Below, piece by piece: positions 50,070 through 59,828 of a DNA stretch of 64,000 nt. A program made the position numbers and the translations under genes. The stretch is from Arthrobacter sp. efr-133-TYG-118. Lineage in GTDB: Bacteria > Actinomycetota > Actinomycetes > Actinomycetales > Micrococcaceae. The DNA lies in the NCBI RefSeq assembly GCF_030209755.1, contig NZ_JARVRH010000010.1:310001-374000 (forward strand), in the 5' to 3' direction. The notes below the pieces were generated by a model, which was not told the origin of the DNA, ran no database searches, and worked only from the letters and a program-made list of their open reading frames with translations. Position 1 is the first letter of the stretch. The number at the start of each line of letters is the position of its first letter.

Positions 50070-53000
50070 ATGGGATGGACCGAAGCCAGCACCATCCAGC
50101 GCTCCTTGCTTGAGTGGGCCGAAGAAGCCGGATGGGAGCACATCCCCGGTGACGAGCTGCCGCGTGACGACCACGACGTCATCGTCGAGGGCTGGGCGCG
50201 TGAGGCGCTGCTCGCGTTGAATCCCGAGTTAGTCGACAGTCCCGAGTCCGCGGAGCTGGTGCTTCACGAGGTCAACCAGACGGTGCTGGATGCCCAGAAC
50301 GGACTCGCTTCCGCCAACGAGCGGCTGACGGTAATGCTCCGTGGCGATCACTCGTTCACGTCTATCGACGGCGAGCATGTGCCTCGCCGGCTGATCGACT
50401 TTGAGGTCCTCGATAACAACCGCTTCACCGTGGCCGACGAGGTCAGGATCGCGGGCGCGGTGAAGGCACGTCGGTTCGACGTGGTCTACTACGTCAACGG
50501 GTTTCCGCTCGTCGTCGCGGAAACGAAGACTCCGGTGAAGCACCAGGTGTCCTGGGTGAACGCGGCGAAAGACATCCACGACGTCTATGAGGAGGAGTAC
50601 CCGAATTTCTTCGCGACCAACGTTTTCAATGTCGCAACGGAGGGCCTCGAGCTTCGCATGGCCCCTGTCCGCGCGTTTCCGGATCCTGACTCCGACATCT
50701 GGGCTCCGTGGGGCTCGACGGAGGACGACCCCAGGGTGGTCACCGGGCCAGCTCGTGTCGAGCGCGCCGCTCGGCTGCTGCTGCGGCCGGAGACGATCCT
50801 ACCGATCCTCAAGGACCTGGTGATGTTCCGTCACGCACGGGACGCCTCCGAAACCGACGTCAAGTTTCTCCCACGGTATCCGCAGTTCGAGGCCGCACTC
50901 GCGATCCACGCCAAAGTGCTCGCCGATCGCCCTGGTGGCTTGATCTGGCATCATCAGGGCTCGGGCAAGACGGAGCTCATGGCGTTCGCCGCGGCCCGCC
51001 TCCTGAGGGACGACGCCGTCCTTGAGAAGTTCGGCGGCGCGCCGACCGTAATCGTCATCGCCGACCGCAAAGATCTCGTTCGGCAGACCGCGGAGATGTT
51101 CGAGACCGCCGGGATGCCGCGCATGACGGTGCCTCACGACAGGCAGGAACTTCGCGCGCTGCTGCGGAGCGGTGAACCTGGCGTCATCATCACGACGGTC
51201 CACAAGTTCGCCGAGGCAGGGCACCTGAATGACCGGTCGAACATCATCGTCCTCGTCGATGAGGCGCACCGATCCCAAGAGGGAAAGTTCGGGGACGCGT
51301 GGCGCGCGGCTGTTCCGAACGCAAAGTTCTTCGGCGCGACTGGCACCGCGATCCAGGACAAGGACCGCTCGACCTTCAAGCTCTTCGGTGACCCGTCGGA
51401 TCCGGACTTTGTCATGTCGCGATACACACCGGAGCAGTCGATCGCCGACGGGTTCACCAAGCCGGTCATCGTCGAAGGTCGCTCGGTGGGCTTCAGCCTG
51501 GACAAGGAGGCGCTCGACGAGGCCTTCGACGAGCTGGCCGTCGAGGAGGACCTGGACGAGGAGGAGAAAGTCTACCTGTCTGGCAAGGCGTCCCACATCG
51601 AGACGATCCTCTCCAACCCGGACCGCGTCGCCGCCGTGTGCGCCGACATCGTCGACCACTTCCTGGCCTACGTAGCGCAACTCGGCCAGAAGGCACAGGT
51701 CGTCGCGTACAACCAGAAGCTGGTCATCGCGTACGCGCGCGCCATCGAGGCGGAACTCGAGCGCCGTGGCCCGGTCATGCCCGACGGTCGGCTCCGCGAG
51801 GTGGGTGTGGTGATGCATGTTGCCGACAGCAAGGACACTCCGAAGGAGTACCGGAAGTACCTTCTCACGTCCGAGCAGGAAGAGGCCCTGAAGCGTCGGT
51901 TCAAGAAGGTGGACGACCCGATGTCGTTTGTCGTGGTCACCGCCAAATGGATGACCGGCTTCAACGCACCCATCGAAGGGGTGCTCTATCTCGACAAACC
52001 GGCCAAAGAGGCGAACCTCTTCCAGACGATTACGCGACCCAACCGACCCTGGAAGAACCCGATAACCGGACAGCGCAAGGACTACGGCCGCGTGGTCGAC
52101 TACATCGGCCTCGCCAAGGCCATCGGCATTGCGATCGCCGGCCCCAAGGCGGGCGTGGACGAAGACGACGACCTGAATGTCGTTGACGCCTCCAAGCTGG
52201 CGGGAAAGTTTGTCTCGGACCTCACGAAGCTCCTACATCTTTTCGCGGGCATCGACACCACGGACGCATCGTTCGAGTCGCTCGCGACAGCGCACGAGCG
52301 GATCCCCGACGGCAGCGCGCAGCGCACTGAATTTGTGGAAGGCTACGTCGCCCTGCAGACCGTTTGGGAGTTCCTCGATCCGCACCCGATGCTACTGCCC
52401 TTCAAACAGCAGTACCTCTGGCTGGCGAAGGTGTACGAGTCGATTCGGCCGAAGGACGTCTCCAAGGCTTTCCTGTGGGCTCGTCTCGGCGCGAAGACCA
52501 CTGAGTTGATCCACGGCCACATGAACGAGGTCGCCGTGAAGTCGATGGCGTCCAGAACCGTGACCCTTGACGCAGCGGGGCTCGCGCTGGTGAAGCGCAT
52601 CGCTGAGCAGCTACGGCTGCCCACGGCCGAGCCATCGGGGGACCAGCAGATCGACGTCTACCAGCAGGTGCTCGACTCGATCGAGGCGCGACTCCACCGC
52701 CGTCTCGCGGAGAGCGAGAGCCCGGTGTACAAGTCACTCGCCGAGCGGATCGAGAAGCTCCGAACCAAGGCGATCGAGAACGTCGAGGACTCTTTGGCGT
52801 TCCTAGAGGAGGCCCTCAAGATCGCACAGGACGTCGTCGCCGCTGATCGTGCGGCAGAGGAGGGCGACGAAGAGACACTCGAGCGACTCGCCGACCCGAA
52901 GCGCGGCGTGCTCACGCAGATTGTCGAGGAGAGTACCCCACCGGGGCTGCATCAGATCGTGCCGGAGATCGTGGACCGCATCGACGCGATCGTTCACGAG

Positions 53001-53144
53001 GTCGCCTACACCGGGTGGACTTCGAGCGACTCGGGCGACAAGTCTGTTCGACGGGAGCTGCGCGCGGTGCTGAAAAATTACGGGCTCCCGATCAAGGGAG
53101 ATCTATTCGACCGAACCTATCAGTACGTGCGGGAGAACTACTAG
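50070..53144 (+). CDS. hsdR: type I restriction endonuclease motor subunit
   Basis: 1024 residues from ATG 50070, one base after the hsdS stop. The nuclease core is D137 (RRFDVVYYVNG) and E151-x-K153 (VAETK), a PD-(D/E)XK fold. The SF2 translocase follows: Walker A HHQGSGKTELM (GSGKT 297-301), DEAH 397-400 and FFGATGTA. The C-terminal helical domain binds HsdM/S. All catalytic residues are intact, so the system should restrict unmethylated DNA. Confidence 0.95.
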   Translation: MGWTEASTIQRSLLEWAEEAGWEHIPGDELPRDDHDVIVEGWAREALLALNPELVDSPESAELVLHEVNQTVLDAQNGLASANERLTVMLRGDHSFTSIDGEHVPRRLIDFEVLDNNRFTVADEVRIAGAVKARRFDVVYYVNGFPLVVAETKTPVKHQVSWVNAAKDIHDVYEEEYPNFFATNVFNVATEGLELRMAPVRAFPDPDSDIWAPWGSTEDDPRVVTGPARVERAARLLLRPETILPILKDLVMFRHARDASETDVKFLPRYPQFEAALAIHAKVLADRPGGLIWHHQGSGKTELMAFAAARLLRDDAVLEKFGGAPTVIVIADRKDLVRQTAEMFETAGMPRMTVPHDRQELRALLRSGEPGVIITTVHKFAEAGHLNDRSNIIVLVDEAHRSQEGKFGDAWRAAVPNAKFFGATGTAIQDKDRSTFKLFGDPSDPDFVMSRYTPEQSIADGFTKPVIVEGRSVGFSLDKEALDEAFDELAVEEDLDEEEKVYLSGKASHIETILSNPDRVAAVCADIVDHFLAYVAQLGQKAQVVAYNQKLVIAYARAIEAELERRGPVMPDGRLREVGVVMHVADSKDTPKEYRKYLLTSEQEEALKRRFKKVDDPMSFVVVTAKWMTGFNAPIEGVLYLDKPAKEANLFQTITRPNRPWKNPITGQRKDYGRVVDYIGLAKAIGIAIAGPKAGVDEDDDLNVVDASKLAGKFVSDLTKLLHLFAGIDTTDASFESLATAHERIPDGSAQRTEFVEGYVALQTVWEFLDPHPMLLPFKQQYLWLAKVYESIRPKDVSKAFLWARLGAKTTELIHGHMNEVAVKSMASRTVTLDAAGLALVKRIAEQLRLPTAEPSGDQQIDVYQQVLDSIEARLHRRLAESESPVYKSLAERIEKLRTKAIENVEDSLAFLEEALKIAQDVVAADRAAEEGDEETLERLADPKRGVLTQIVEESTPPGLHQIVPEIVDRIDAIVHEVAYTGWTSSDSGDKSVRRELRAVLKNYGLPIKGDLFDRTYQYVRENY

Positions 53145-53149
53145 TCGTG

Positions 53150-55651
53150 ATGAAAGCTCACCATCCAGCAGTTCAGGCGGCTCTCGATCTTCTGAAAGAC
53201 ACGAAGGTCGAGGGCGACCTCTATAACACGCAAACCACGAGTCTGTCCTTGGCGCGTGCGCTTGCTATCGGGAGCCTCAGCCGACTAGACCCTAGTCTCA
53301 GATCCATCGACATCTGGGACCCAGCGGTCGGCTCGGGCTTTGCCGGGTTCATGCTAACCGCCGCGCTTGAGTCGACCGGGGTGCATGTCCGCTTTCGCGG
53401 CCAGGACATCAGCGAAGCCGCGGTCGCGGCGAGCCGGCGTCGATTCGAAGCCGTTACCGACGCCGAACTCGCCGTCGGTAACACTCTGGCGCACGATCAA
53501 TTCGGGGACTTCGAAGCCGATCTAGTGATCGTCGATGCGCCGTGGGGCATGAACTGGACGAGTTCAGCGGCTGCCGTGGCCGCTCGTCAAGAATCGGGTG
53601 CATTCGGTTTCGGCATTCCGCAGCGCACCGACAGCACGTGGCTCTTCATCTCCCTGGCTCTCGAAAAGCTGCGCCCGATCGCCGAAGGTGGCGGGCGGGT
53701 CGCAGCTCTGGTCAACCCCGGTGCGCTGAGCGCAGGAGGCGAAAGCGCCGCCGTAAGGCAGAAGATCGTGGGGGCCGGACTGCTTGAGTCGGTCACGCGG
53801 CTGCCCGAGGGCCTCGCGCCGAACACCTCCACACCCTTGTATCTCCTGACCTTCACGAACAAAGTGCGCGAGGTCGACCAGGGCAAGGCGAAGATCGCTG
53901 ATCTTCAGGCCCAGTTCACGACTGAGCGCGGACACCGTTCGATGCCGGTTTCCGCCTTCAGCGAGCTCGAATTCGGGTTGCGGACGGGGAAGCCCGGGCC
54001 GCGCAACCGCAGCATCAGTGTCCGTCAGTTCATCCGCCGCGAGGCGCGGCTCTCACGGCTGACCAGCGAGGGCCGCCAGCTCTCGTGGCGTCTCACGACG
54101 TACAACGACACGGCGATCGACGATCATCTGCTGGAGTCTCGATACGGCCCTGATTCCGGAGTGTCAGTAGACGAGGCGTCCCGCGAGATCATGGACCTGA
54201 ACCCCGGCCACATCTTTGGGGACGACTCACGTGAACTGCTGAAGGATATGGATGCCAAAGGTTGGCCCTGTGTCCGTCTGAGCAGCCTTCTTACAAGGGA
54301 ACCTGAAGCCACCAAGGACGGGGTTGCCGGCGGGCCCGAAGGGCAGATCTTCATCCCGACCACCCGAGCTGGCAAGGTATCAGCGGAGCTGTCTGACACA
54401 GAGTCCCGCGGGCGGCTTCTCGCGATCCAGCTCAACAGCGAACTCGTCCAGCCGAGCTTCTTAACGGCATGGCTGAACTCGGAGGAGGGCGTCTTGAGCC
54501 GGCGTCGAGCGATCGAAGCCAGTAGTTCTGGAATGCATCTGAAGGCGCTGAGGTCAGACTCCAATTCTTTGATGCGTTGGGCCGACGAGCTCATCATTCC
54601 CGCGCCGGACCACAGTACACAGCTCGCGATTGCATCGGCAGACGAACAGCTTGGCTCGTTCCAGGCTGAACTGAGTAGCCAACGCGCAGGCATCTGGGCC
54701 GCTCCCGAGAGTGCGGAAGAGGTGGTGCACCGAATCGCACAAGCGTTCGACGACTCACTCGATTCCTGGCTGGACCAACTGCCGTTCCCCATCGCTTCAG
54801 CGCTGTGGACTGCTGCCACCGCATCGTCGCCCGGAGAGCAGCAGCGCGCATACCTCCACGCCTGGGAAGCCATCGTCACCTTCCACGCGACAGTTCTGCT
54901 CTCGGCCAGCCGAAGCGATCCTGGCAGCAGCAGCGAGGTCGAAGCCGCGATTCGCCGAACGCTGCAAGAACAGCACCTGGGCATTGAGCGCGCCTCCTTC
55001 GGTACGTGGGTAGTCATTATCGAGAAGACTTCCAAGGATTTCCGCCGAGCCCTCGAAACCGAAAATGCCGACGAGATCGCGCGCGTCCGCAGGGCCTTCG
55101 GCGACCTTACGTCGACCGGGATAGAGCGCCTGATCTCGAAGGACGTCGTTCAGAAGTTCAAGGAACTGAACTTCAAGCGGAACCGATGGCTCGGTCACAG
55201 CGGATATACGTCGGATGATGACTGGAGAGCGCAGGTCGTTTCACTCGTCTCTGACCTCAGAGACCTGCGTCTCCTCCTCGGTAACGTCTGGGCGCAGCTT
55301 CTCCTCGTTCGAGCAGGCAGCGCCAAGCGTGGCCACAACGGAATAGTGCAGTCGGCGGAGGTTGCGGTGGGGACCAGATCTCCTTTCGCCTCCAGAGATT
55401 TCAACGTCGGCGACGTCATGCTGGACGGTGAGCTGTACTTGGCGAGGGACGGTTCGCAGTCGCCGTTGCGTCTTGGGCAATTTGTGCAGCTTAGAGCAGC
55501 TCCGAGCAGCGCCCAGTACACCAGCTACTTCTACAACCGAACTGAAGGCAGCAGTATCCGCATGGTCAGCTACCAGTACGGTCCAGAGAGTGAGTTGAGC
55601 GATAAGGTGGACAGTTTTCGCGACGACTTCGGAGCCCTGGTCCTTGGATGA
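53150..55651 (+). CDS. methylase-like fourth gene of the type I operon (833 aa)
   Basis: Start at ATG 53150 (or GTG 53147), a few bases after hsdR. The N-terminal third is an N6-adenine-methylase-like Rossmann domain: DPAVGSG at 57-63 (motif I) and DAPWG at 129-133 where NPPF/DPPY is expected. Asp-Ala-Pro-Trp is a variant of motif IV, so activity is uncertain. The middle includes a specificity-like stretch (ATKDGVAGGPEGQIFIP..., SQAFDDSLDSWL) and the C-terminus has a beta-rich domain. It may be an accessory methylase or a defence sensor tied to the operon; I do not recognise the family precisely. Confidence 0.7.
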   Translation: MKAHHPAVQAALDLLKDTKVEGDLYNTQTTSLSLARALAIGSLSRLDPSLRSIDIWDPAVGSGFAGFMLTAALESTGVHVRFRGQDISEAAVAASRRRFEAVTDAELAVGNTLAHDQFGDFEADLVIVDAPWGMNWTSSAAAVAARQESGAFGFGIPQRTDSTWLFISLALEKLRPIAEGGGRVAALVNPGALSAGGESAAVRQKIVGAGLLESVTRLPEGLAPNTSTPLYLLTFTNKVREVDQGKAKIADLQAQFTTERGHRSMPVSAFSELEFGLRTGKPGPRNRSISVRQFIRREARLSRLTSEGRQLSWRLTTYNDTAIDDHLLESRYGPDSGVSVDEASREIMDLNPGHIFGDDSRELLKDMDAKGWPCVRLSSLLTREPEATKDGVAGGPEGQIFIPTTRAGKVSAELSDTESRGRLLAIQLNSELVQPSFLTAWLNSEEGVLSRRRAIEASSSGMHLKALRSDSNSLMRWADELIIPAPDHSTQLAIASADEQLGSFQAELSSQRAGIWAAPESAEEVVHRIAQAFDDSLDSWLDQLPFPIASALWTAATASSPGEQQRAYLHAWEAIVTFHATVLLSASRSDPGSSSEVEAAIRRTLQEQHLGIERASFGTWVVIIEKTSKDFRRALETENADEIARVRRAFGDLTSTGIERLISKDVVQKFKELNFKRNRWLGHSGYTSDDDWRAQVVSLVSDLRDLRLLLGNVWAQLLLVRAGSAKRGHNGIVQSAEVAVGTRSPFASRDFNVGDVMLDGELYLARDGSQSPLRLGQFVQLRAAPSSAQYTSYFYNRTEGSSIRMVSYQYGPESELSDKVDSFRDDFGALVLG

Positions 55652-55666
55652 TGAGGACACGGTCAC

Positions 55667-55909
55667 GTGACGAGTCCCAATCGGATCGTCTGCGACGATG
55701 GCTCGCCCGAGCAGCTGCGCCGAAAGAGACCCAGGGAGACGACCGATGACACTGACGCTTGGCCCGATGGTGAGATGGGGCTTAACGCTAACTTGGAGTT
55801 CCGACAAGAACAGGGCCACCGCTTCGTGACGTCGTCGCAATTCCGGCAGACTTATGCAAGTTACCGACCCACGACGATGGACGACTATGGGTGCGAACGC
55901 CATGACTGA
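55667..55909 (+). CDS. doubtful 80-residue protein
   Basis: GTG-started frame 15 bases after the previous stop; 80 polar residues, no recognised domain, no clear Shine-Dalgarno. Codon third positions are only partly GC-rich. It could be a short downstream gene of the restriction operon or chance. Confidence 0.2.
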   Translation: MTSPNRIVCDDGSPEQLRRKRPRETTDDTDAWPDGEMGLNANLEFRQEQGHRFVTSSQFRQTYASYRPTTMDDYGCERHD

Positions 55910-56037
55910 ATCAGGGGGAGATATGGACGTCCGGACGAGCGCTGGTGACGTAGCTAGCACTCCTGCGGCCTAATGCTTACAAATAACCTTCATACCCTGA
56001 TCCTGTTACCGGCAGAATCTGGAGGTAAATTAAACGA

Positions 56038-56080
56038 ATCAGGGACTGAAGCTAATTTCTTCAGTCCCTGATCTCTTTTG
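56038..56080. terminator. bidirectional-type intrinsic terminator
   Basis: ATCAGGGACTGAAG pairs perfectly (14 bp) with CTTCAGTCCCTGAT around a seven-base loop, followed by CTCTTTTG. It sits between the restriction operon and the convergent lsr2 gene. The rest of 55910-56164 has no gene that I can support. Confidence 0.8.
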
Positions 56081-56164
56081 TTGAATAGTCATTTCCGCCC
56101 CCATACGCTCAAATTACAGCCGGTGCCAGCTAGACGTCCACGAGTTTCCCGGTCGACGTCCTCC

Positions 56165-56485
56165 CTAGTGAGCGGCTTTGTAGCGCTCGATTACGTCGGC
56201 CTGAATGCGGCCCCGACTGTTGATCGGAATACCATTCTCAATCGCCCAAGCGCGGATAGCCTTAGTGTCGGTGCCGATAGCAGTAGCCCGGCGTGGAGGC
56301 GTCTTCACTCGCCCCACTTTGCGGGCAGCTGCCGTGAATTTGCTCACAGATTCACGCAGTTCGTTTGCATGGGCCGTATTGAGGTCGATAACGTATTCCA
56401 CGCCATCCAGTCCGAACAGTACGGTTTCATCGGCCGTAGAGCCATCCAGGTCATCTTCCAAAAGTGTGACTATTTTCTGTGCCAT
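56165..56485 (-). CDS. lsr2: Lsr2-family nucleoid-associated protein
   Basis: 106 residues, close to the usual Lsr2 length. The N-terminal dimerisation strands read MAQKIVTLLEDDLDGSTADETV and FGLDGVEYVIDLN; the C-terminal DNA-binding domain ends NSRGRIQADVIERYKAAH with the AT-hook-like RGR at 91-93. Lsr2 silences AT-rich, foreign genes in actinobacteria. Here it is downstream of, and 12 bases from, the 292-residue gene and probably in its operon, suggesting a mobile-region copy that adapts silencing of acquired DNA. Confidence 0.95.
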   Translation of the reverse strand: MAQKIVTLLEDDLDGSTADETVLFGLDGVEYVIDLNTAHANELRESVSKFTAAARKVGRVKTPPRRATAIGTDTKAIRAWAIENGIPINSRGRIQADVIERYKAAH

Positions 56486-56497
56486 AAATCAAGGTTA

Positions 56498-57376
56498 TCA
56501 CCTGCGGATAATCTCGATGTTTGTCTCATCGAGTTTCTTGGTCGTGTCTACGAGAGCCTTGCTAAACGTTGCACTGAGCATGTAGCCACCCGACCTCTTA
56601 ATAAGAAAGTCGTTTGCAACCTCTTGGCGCTTTGTGTTCGTAGTCGCCATTTGCCAAGCGTGCTTTTGCCATAGCTCCGCAGCGACTTCGTCCAGTTCAG
56701 GAGCCAGGGATCGTTCAACTTGAAGGGCCACCCTCTCAACTTGGAGCGCCGCGCGGGCGATGGCTCGTTCAGCCGTCCAATCGTCAGTCTCGTGCTCACT
56801 GCCGGCTATCAGCGCGAGACCCAAACTCTTGCGTTTCCGCACCGGCGCGGCCCGGAACTCCGGTGATTCGGCGAGGAAGTTGATCAGTGCTTCGGACGCT
56901 ACTTCTTGTGCCTTGCTTTGTGCGGACGATTCCAGCTGTACTTCAAGATTGGCTTTATCAATCTCGGCCGTCAGTTTTTGTCGCCAATCGGGCGTGTCGG
57001 TGGTCCAGCCGTAAGTCAGGCCGTTAGCCGCCCATCGCAGCCAAAGCCGTTCAGGTTCACCGTTGTGCTTGCCCGCGCTCTTGATCAGGCGGTCGCGTTT
57101 CCTGGCCGCAGCTGAGTCGTTCGGGTCACCGTACGGCGCATCCTCATCGAGCAGTTCTGCAGAATCGAAAACTTCCAGATCGAGCGAGATGAACGGTGCT
57201 CCCGTAATCACGGCAATATCTATGGCCTCTTCGATACCAACGCTGTCGTCGTCGATGATTACCTCCGCGACGTTCATGTAGAGAGCATTGAAGCTTCGTA
57301 GATTCCGGGCTGTGGCTAGCTCTGGCGCTCGTGCGGCCATCACTGCCAGGTCTGCTGAAGTTGGGCTGGTCGTCAT
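56498..57376 (-). CDS. hypothetical protein, 292 aa, upstream of lsr2
   Basis: Start set at MTTSPTSADLAV (57376). 292 residues, soluble, mixed alpha/beta with a helical C-terminal half (AERAIARAALQVERVALQVERSL). No known family. On the minus strand TATAGT lies about 10 bases before the ATG with no Shine-Dalgarno between, so the mRNA may be leaderless, as is common in actinobacteria. Tight spacing to lsr2 suggests co-expression. Confidence 0.7.
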   Translation of the reverse strand: MTTSPTSADLAVMAARAPELATARNLRSFNALYMNVAEVIIDDDSVGIEEAIDIAVITGAPFISLDLEVFDSAELLDEDAPYGDPNDSAAARKRDRLIKSAGKHNGEPERLWLRWAANGLTYGWTTDTPDWRQKLTAEIDKANLEVQLESSAQSKAQEVASEALINFLAESPEFRAAPVRKRKSLGLALIAGSEHETDDWTAERAIARAALQVERVALQVERSLAPELDEVAAELWQKHAWQMATTNTKRQEVANDFLIKRSGGYMLSATFSKALVDTTKKLDETNIEIIRR

Positions 57377-57532
57377 AGTGAGGACTATAGGGGATGGAAC
57401 TGGCAGGTTAGACCCTCTACCCCCATCCGGCAAAGCAACCAAACTGCGACGCCAAGGGGGGATTCTCGTTTTTTGTCTTCCGAAGGGGCTAGGTTATGCC
57501 TAAAGCAATTGCTTCATCGCTAGGGAGGAACC

Positions 57533-58027
57533 ATGGAGATCTCAGCAAAAGGGCGCAGCGGCCAGATGTTCTTCGACGGAGCGTTCGTCACGATCACCCA
57601 TGAGGGCTTCACGGCCAAAGCCACTCACGGCTTCGGCGGAGGTAAGAAATCAATTCCGATCAGGAGTATTGGCGCTGTGCAGTTCAAGCCAGCCACCTCG
57701 ATGTTTCTTGGATACATCCAGCTCTCAATCATCGGTGAGAACGCCAGGGGCTACCGAGCGGCGACTCTCTCCGGTGTGTCACGAAACACTGATATTGCCA
57801 AGGACGAAAACGCAATCCTGTTCGCAAAGAAGGATACGAAGGATTTTGAAGCTTTGGCGGATGCTATTCGCGCCGCCATAGCCGCCCCGCCCACTGGTGC
57901 AGCTCCGCAGATTGTCGAAGCTGACCCGCTCAAGCAGATCGAAAGGCTCGCATCGCTCTTGGAGGCAGGTCACATCACCCAGGAAGAGTACGACGCTAAG
58001 AAGGGTGAGATACTTGACCGGCTCTAA
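57533..58027 (+). CDS. DUF4429/SHOCT-domain protein
   Basis: 164 residues. The N-terminal domain (about 1-115, with GFTAKATHGFGGGKKSIPIRSI and RNTDIAKDENAILFAKK) matches the beta-rich DUF4429 fold found in actinobacteria, and the C-terminus (LKQIERLASLLEAGHITQEEYDAKK) is a SHOCT domain. SHOCT usually serves as an oligomerisation or regulatory tail. GGAGG precedes the ATG. Cellular role unknown. The divergent gap to the lsr2 operon is about 150 bases. Confidence 0.8.
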   Translation: MEISAKGRSGQMFFDGAFVTITHEGFTAKATHGFGGGKKSIPIRSIGAVQFKPATSMFLGYIQLSIIGENARGYRAATLSGVSRNTDIAKDENAILFAKKDTKDFEALADAIRAAIAAPPTGAAPQIVEADPLKQIERLASLLEAGHITQEEYDAKKGEILDRL

Positions 58028-58229
58028 TCCAAAGCTCAGCTGTCCAAATGCTGAACTAGCTACCGACCCCGAGGGCAACGCGTCCGATCTGCACTCTTTG
58101 GATAACAAGGAGTGATCTCTCCCGTAGCTTCGCCCGGCGCGCGGCTAATGTGAATGATCCGGGCCTGTGATCACGCACATCGGGTCGCTATTCGGCGTCG
58201 AGGGAAGTTTCCCTGACTGTCTTGGCTGT

Positions 58230-59465
58230 TCACCAGTTCTGAGGATGCTGTCGTTTCCAATCTCTCCATTCGTCGAAGCTCAGGTCGGGGCGTTCGCCTT
58301 GAGGTAGCAAGATACGGCGGAACGGATCGGATTCTTCGAGGTGGGTCTTTGACCACTCGAGGTACTCGCCGAGGATCTCGGCATATTCATGCTTGGTTCC
58401 GCGCTGCTCGACTGCTTCGCGCAGGCCAGCGACTACCTCCGCTAGCTCACGGTGCCGTACGAACTCGTCCCGGAGCTGTTCAAGCGTCTTGAGCCAACTG
58501 CCGTATCGAGCCGCGCGGTTCCGGAGTTCCTGAGCGCGGCGCTGCTCTTCGAGTCGTTCGATGTCCATCTGGCGTCGGCGTTCAGCAGCTTTCCTGGCGT
58601 CGACAGACATCTGCTCGACCTTCTCGATGGCACGCAGGAGCTTGTCTTCGATGCGGGTGGCGACAGTGTCATCGAGGGTAAGCACCTCGTAGGAGCTCGC
58701 CCGGATCTCGAGCCGCATGCGTTCGGTCGGAACGTAGTCGTACTTCGGATAGCTTTGCCAATTGTTGCGGGCTTTGTCTGCGAGCTCCTTCTCGGTCGGT
58801 ACATGAGCAACGCGTTTTTGCTGCATCTTCAGGCGTATCGCGGCCGGGGCGTCTCCGGCATCGATTGAAAGGAGATCCGGGCCAGGGTATACACGGGCCC
58901 GACGGCCGGTCCATTGATCTACCTCGAAGGTCGAGGGGGTCGCGATCACGTCCCACCCGCGGCGGGTTGCTTCCTGGGCAAGCGCGTGCAGGATGAGTAG
59001 TGCGCGCTGCCGCTGCCCCGTCTGGACGTCGAGACGAGCCTTGTGGTCGATGATCTCCCTCAACGCCTTGTGGGGACGCCGGACCTGATCCGGCATCGGG
59101 ATCGTCTCGTCCTTGACGATACGCTCGGGCTTGGCCGGTGTCTCAGGCTCGGCGTTCTGATCAGAGTTCACATCGGTAGTCACCTCTTTTACGAAGCGCC
59201 CTTTCCGCTCAGGCTTCTGCCGTGCCGGCTCCTTTGGCGTTGATGCCTCCGCCTTGGGATGATGTCCGTGCTCCAGATAGAACGTCCCCGTATCGGTGAT
59301 CGCGATACTCCAGCGGCCACGCCGTTTGTCGAGAGCGACGAGGCCACGGCTGTCGAGTGCGACTGCGCTCGTCTTGAAGGTGTCGTTGGGTGGGTTTTCG
59401 AGGTCACCGCCCTCGGCGACCCATTGAAGTACGAGAAGCTGTGCGTCATTGAGCGAAAGATTCAT
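58230..59465 (-). CDS. hypothetical protein, 411 aa
   Basis: 411 residues. The first 70 residues look like a winged-helix domain (LSLNDAQLLVLQWVAEGG, TAVALDSRGLVALDKRRGRW); then a charged linker, a mixed domain (RALLILHALAQEATRRGW, DQWTGRRARVYPG) and a long coiled helix with many Arg/Glu (ERRRQMDIERLEEQRRAQEL). Length and layout recall uncharacterised actinobacterial proteins near mobile genes. The end (SFDEWRDWKRQHPQNW) is Trp-rich. A DNA-binding regulator is possible; not established. Confidence 0.7.
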   Translation of the reverse strand: MNLSLNDAQLLVLQWVAEGGDLENPPNDTFKTSAVALDSRGLVALDKRRGRWSIAITDTGTFYLEHGHHPKAEASTPKEPARQKPERKGRFVKEVTTDVNSDQNAEPETPAKPERIVKDETIPMPDQVRRPHKALREIIDHKARLDVQTGQRQRALLILHALAQEATRRGWDVIATPSTFEVDQWTGRRARVYPGPDLLSIDAGDAPAAIRLKMQQKRVAHVPTEKELADKARNNWQSYPKYDYVPTERMRLEIRASSYEVLTLDDTVATRIEDKLLRAIEKVEQMSVDARKAAERRRQMDIERLEEQRRAQELRNRAARYGSWLKTLEQLRDEFVRHRELAEVVAGLREAVEQRGTKHEYAEILGEYLEWSKTHLEESDPFRRILLPQGERPDLSFDEWRDWKRQHPQNW

Positions 59466-59828
59466 GCGTCCAGTCTGTCCGAGAGCTCCAAGGCACAGTT
59501 CTCCGCCCTACAGCCCAGCAGTTTCCTCAAGTGCGCGGTGTGCATGGCGGATGCATATCGTCATAAGTGGATGCCCATTGTTATACGGGGACAATTACGA
59601 GACCGTTCAGCCAGCAAGACCGGCCGTGGAGCTGCAGAGGAGGCCACCCTCGAGCTTCCACGACGACGGCACCGCGACCGGCTAAATGCTCCATTCAACA
59701 TAAAGTCCCACCGCCGCCTGACGGAAAAGAAACGAACCACCTGTCTCCCATCCTCGACACACCTCATCCTGAAACACGAAGTGCACGCACCCCATACGGA
59801 TCGGATGCTCCGCCCTATGGCCAGAGGA
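59466..59828. other. 363-base gap with no supportable gene
   Basis: Several short frames exist on both strands, but none has a good start, codon pattern or recognisable motif. It probably separates the 411-residue gene from the small genes to the right. Confidence 0.4.

Noticed and set aside
55241..55960. 239-codon minus-strand frame overlapping the end of the methylase-like gene
   Set aside because: No motif or Shine-Dalgarno, and it overlaps a well-supported gene for most of its length.
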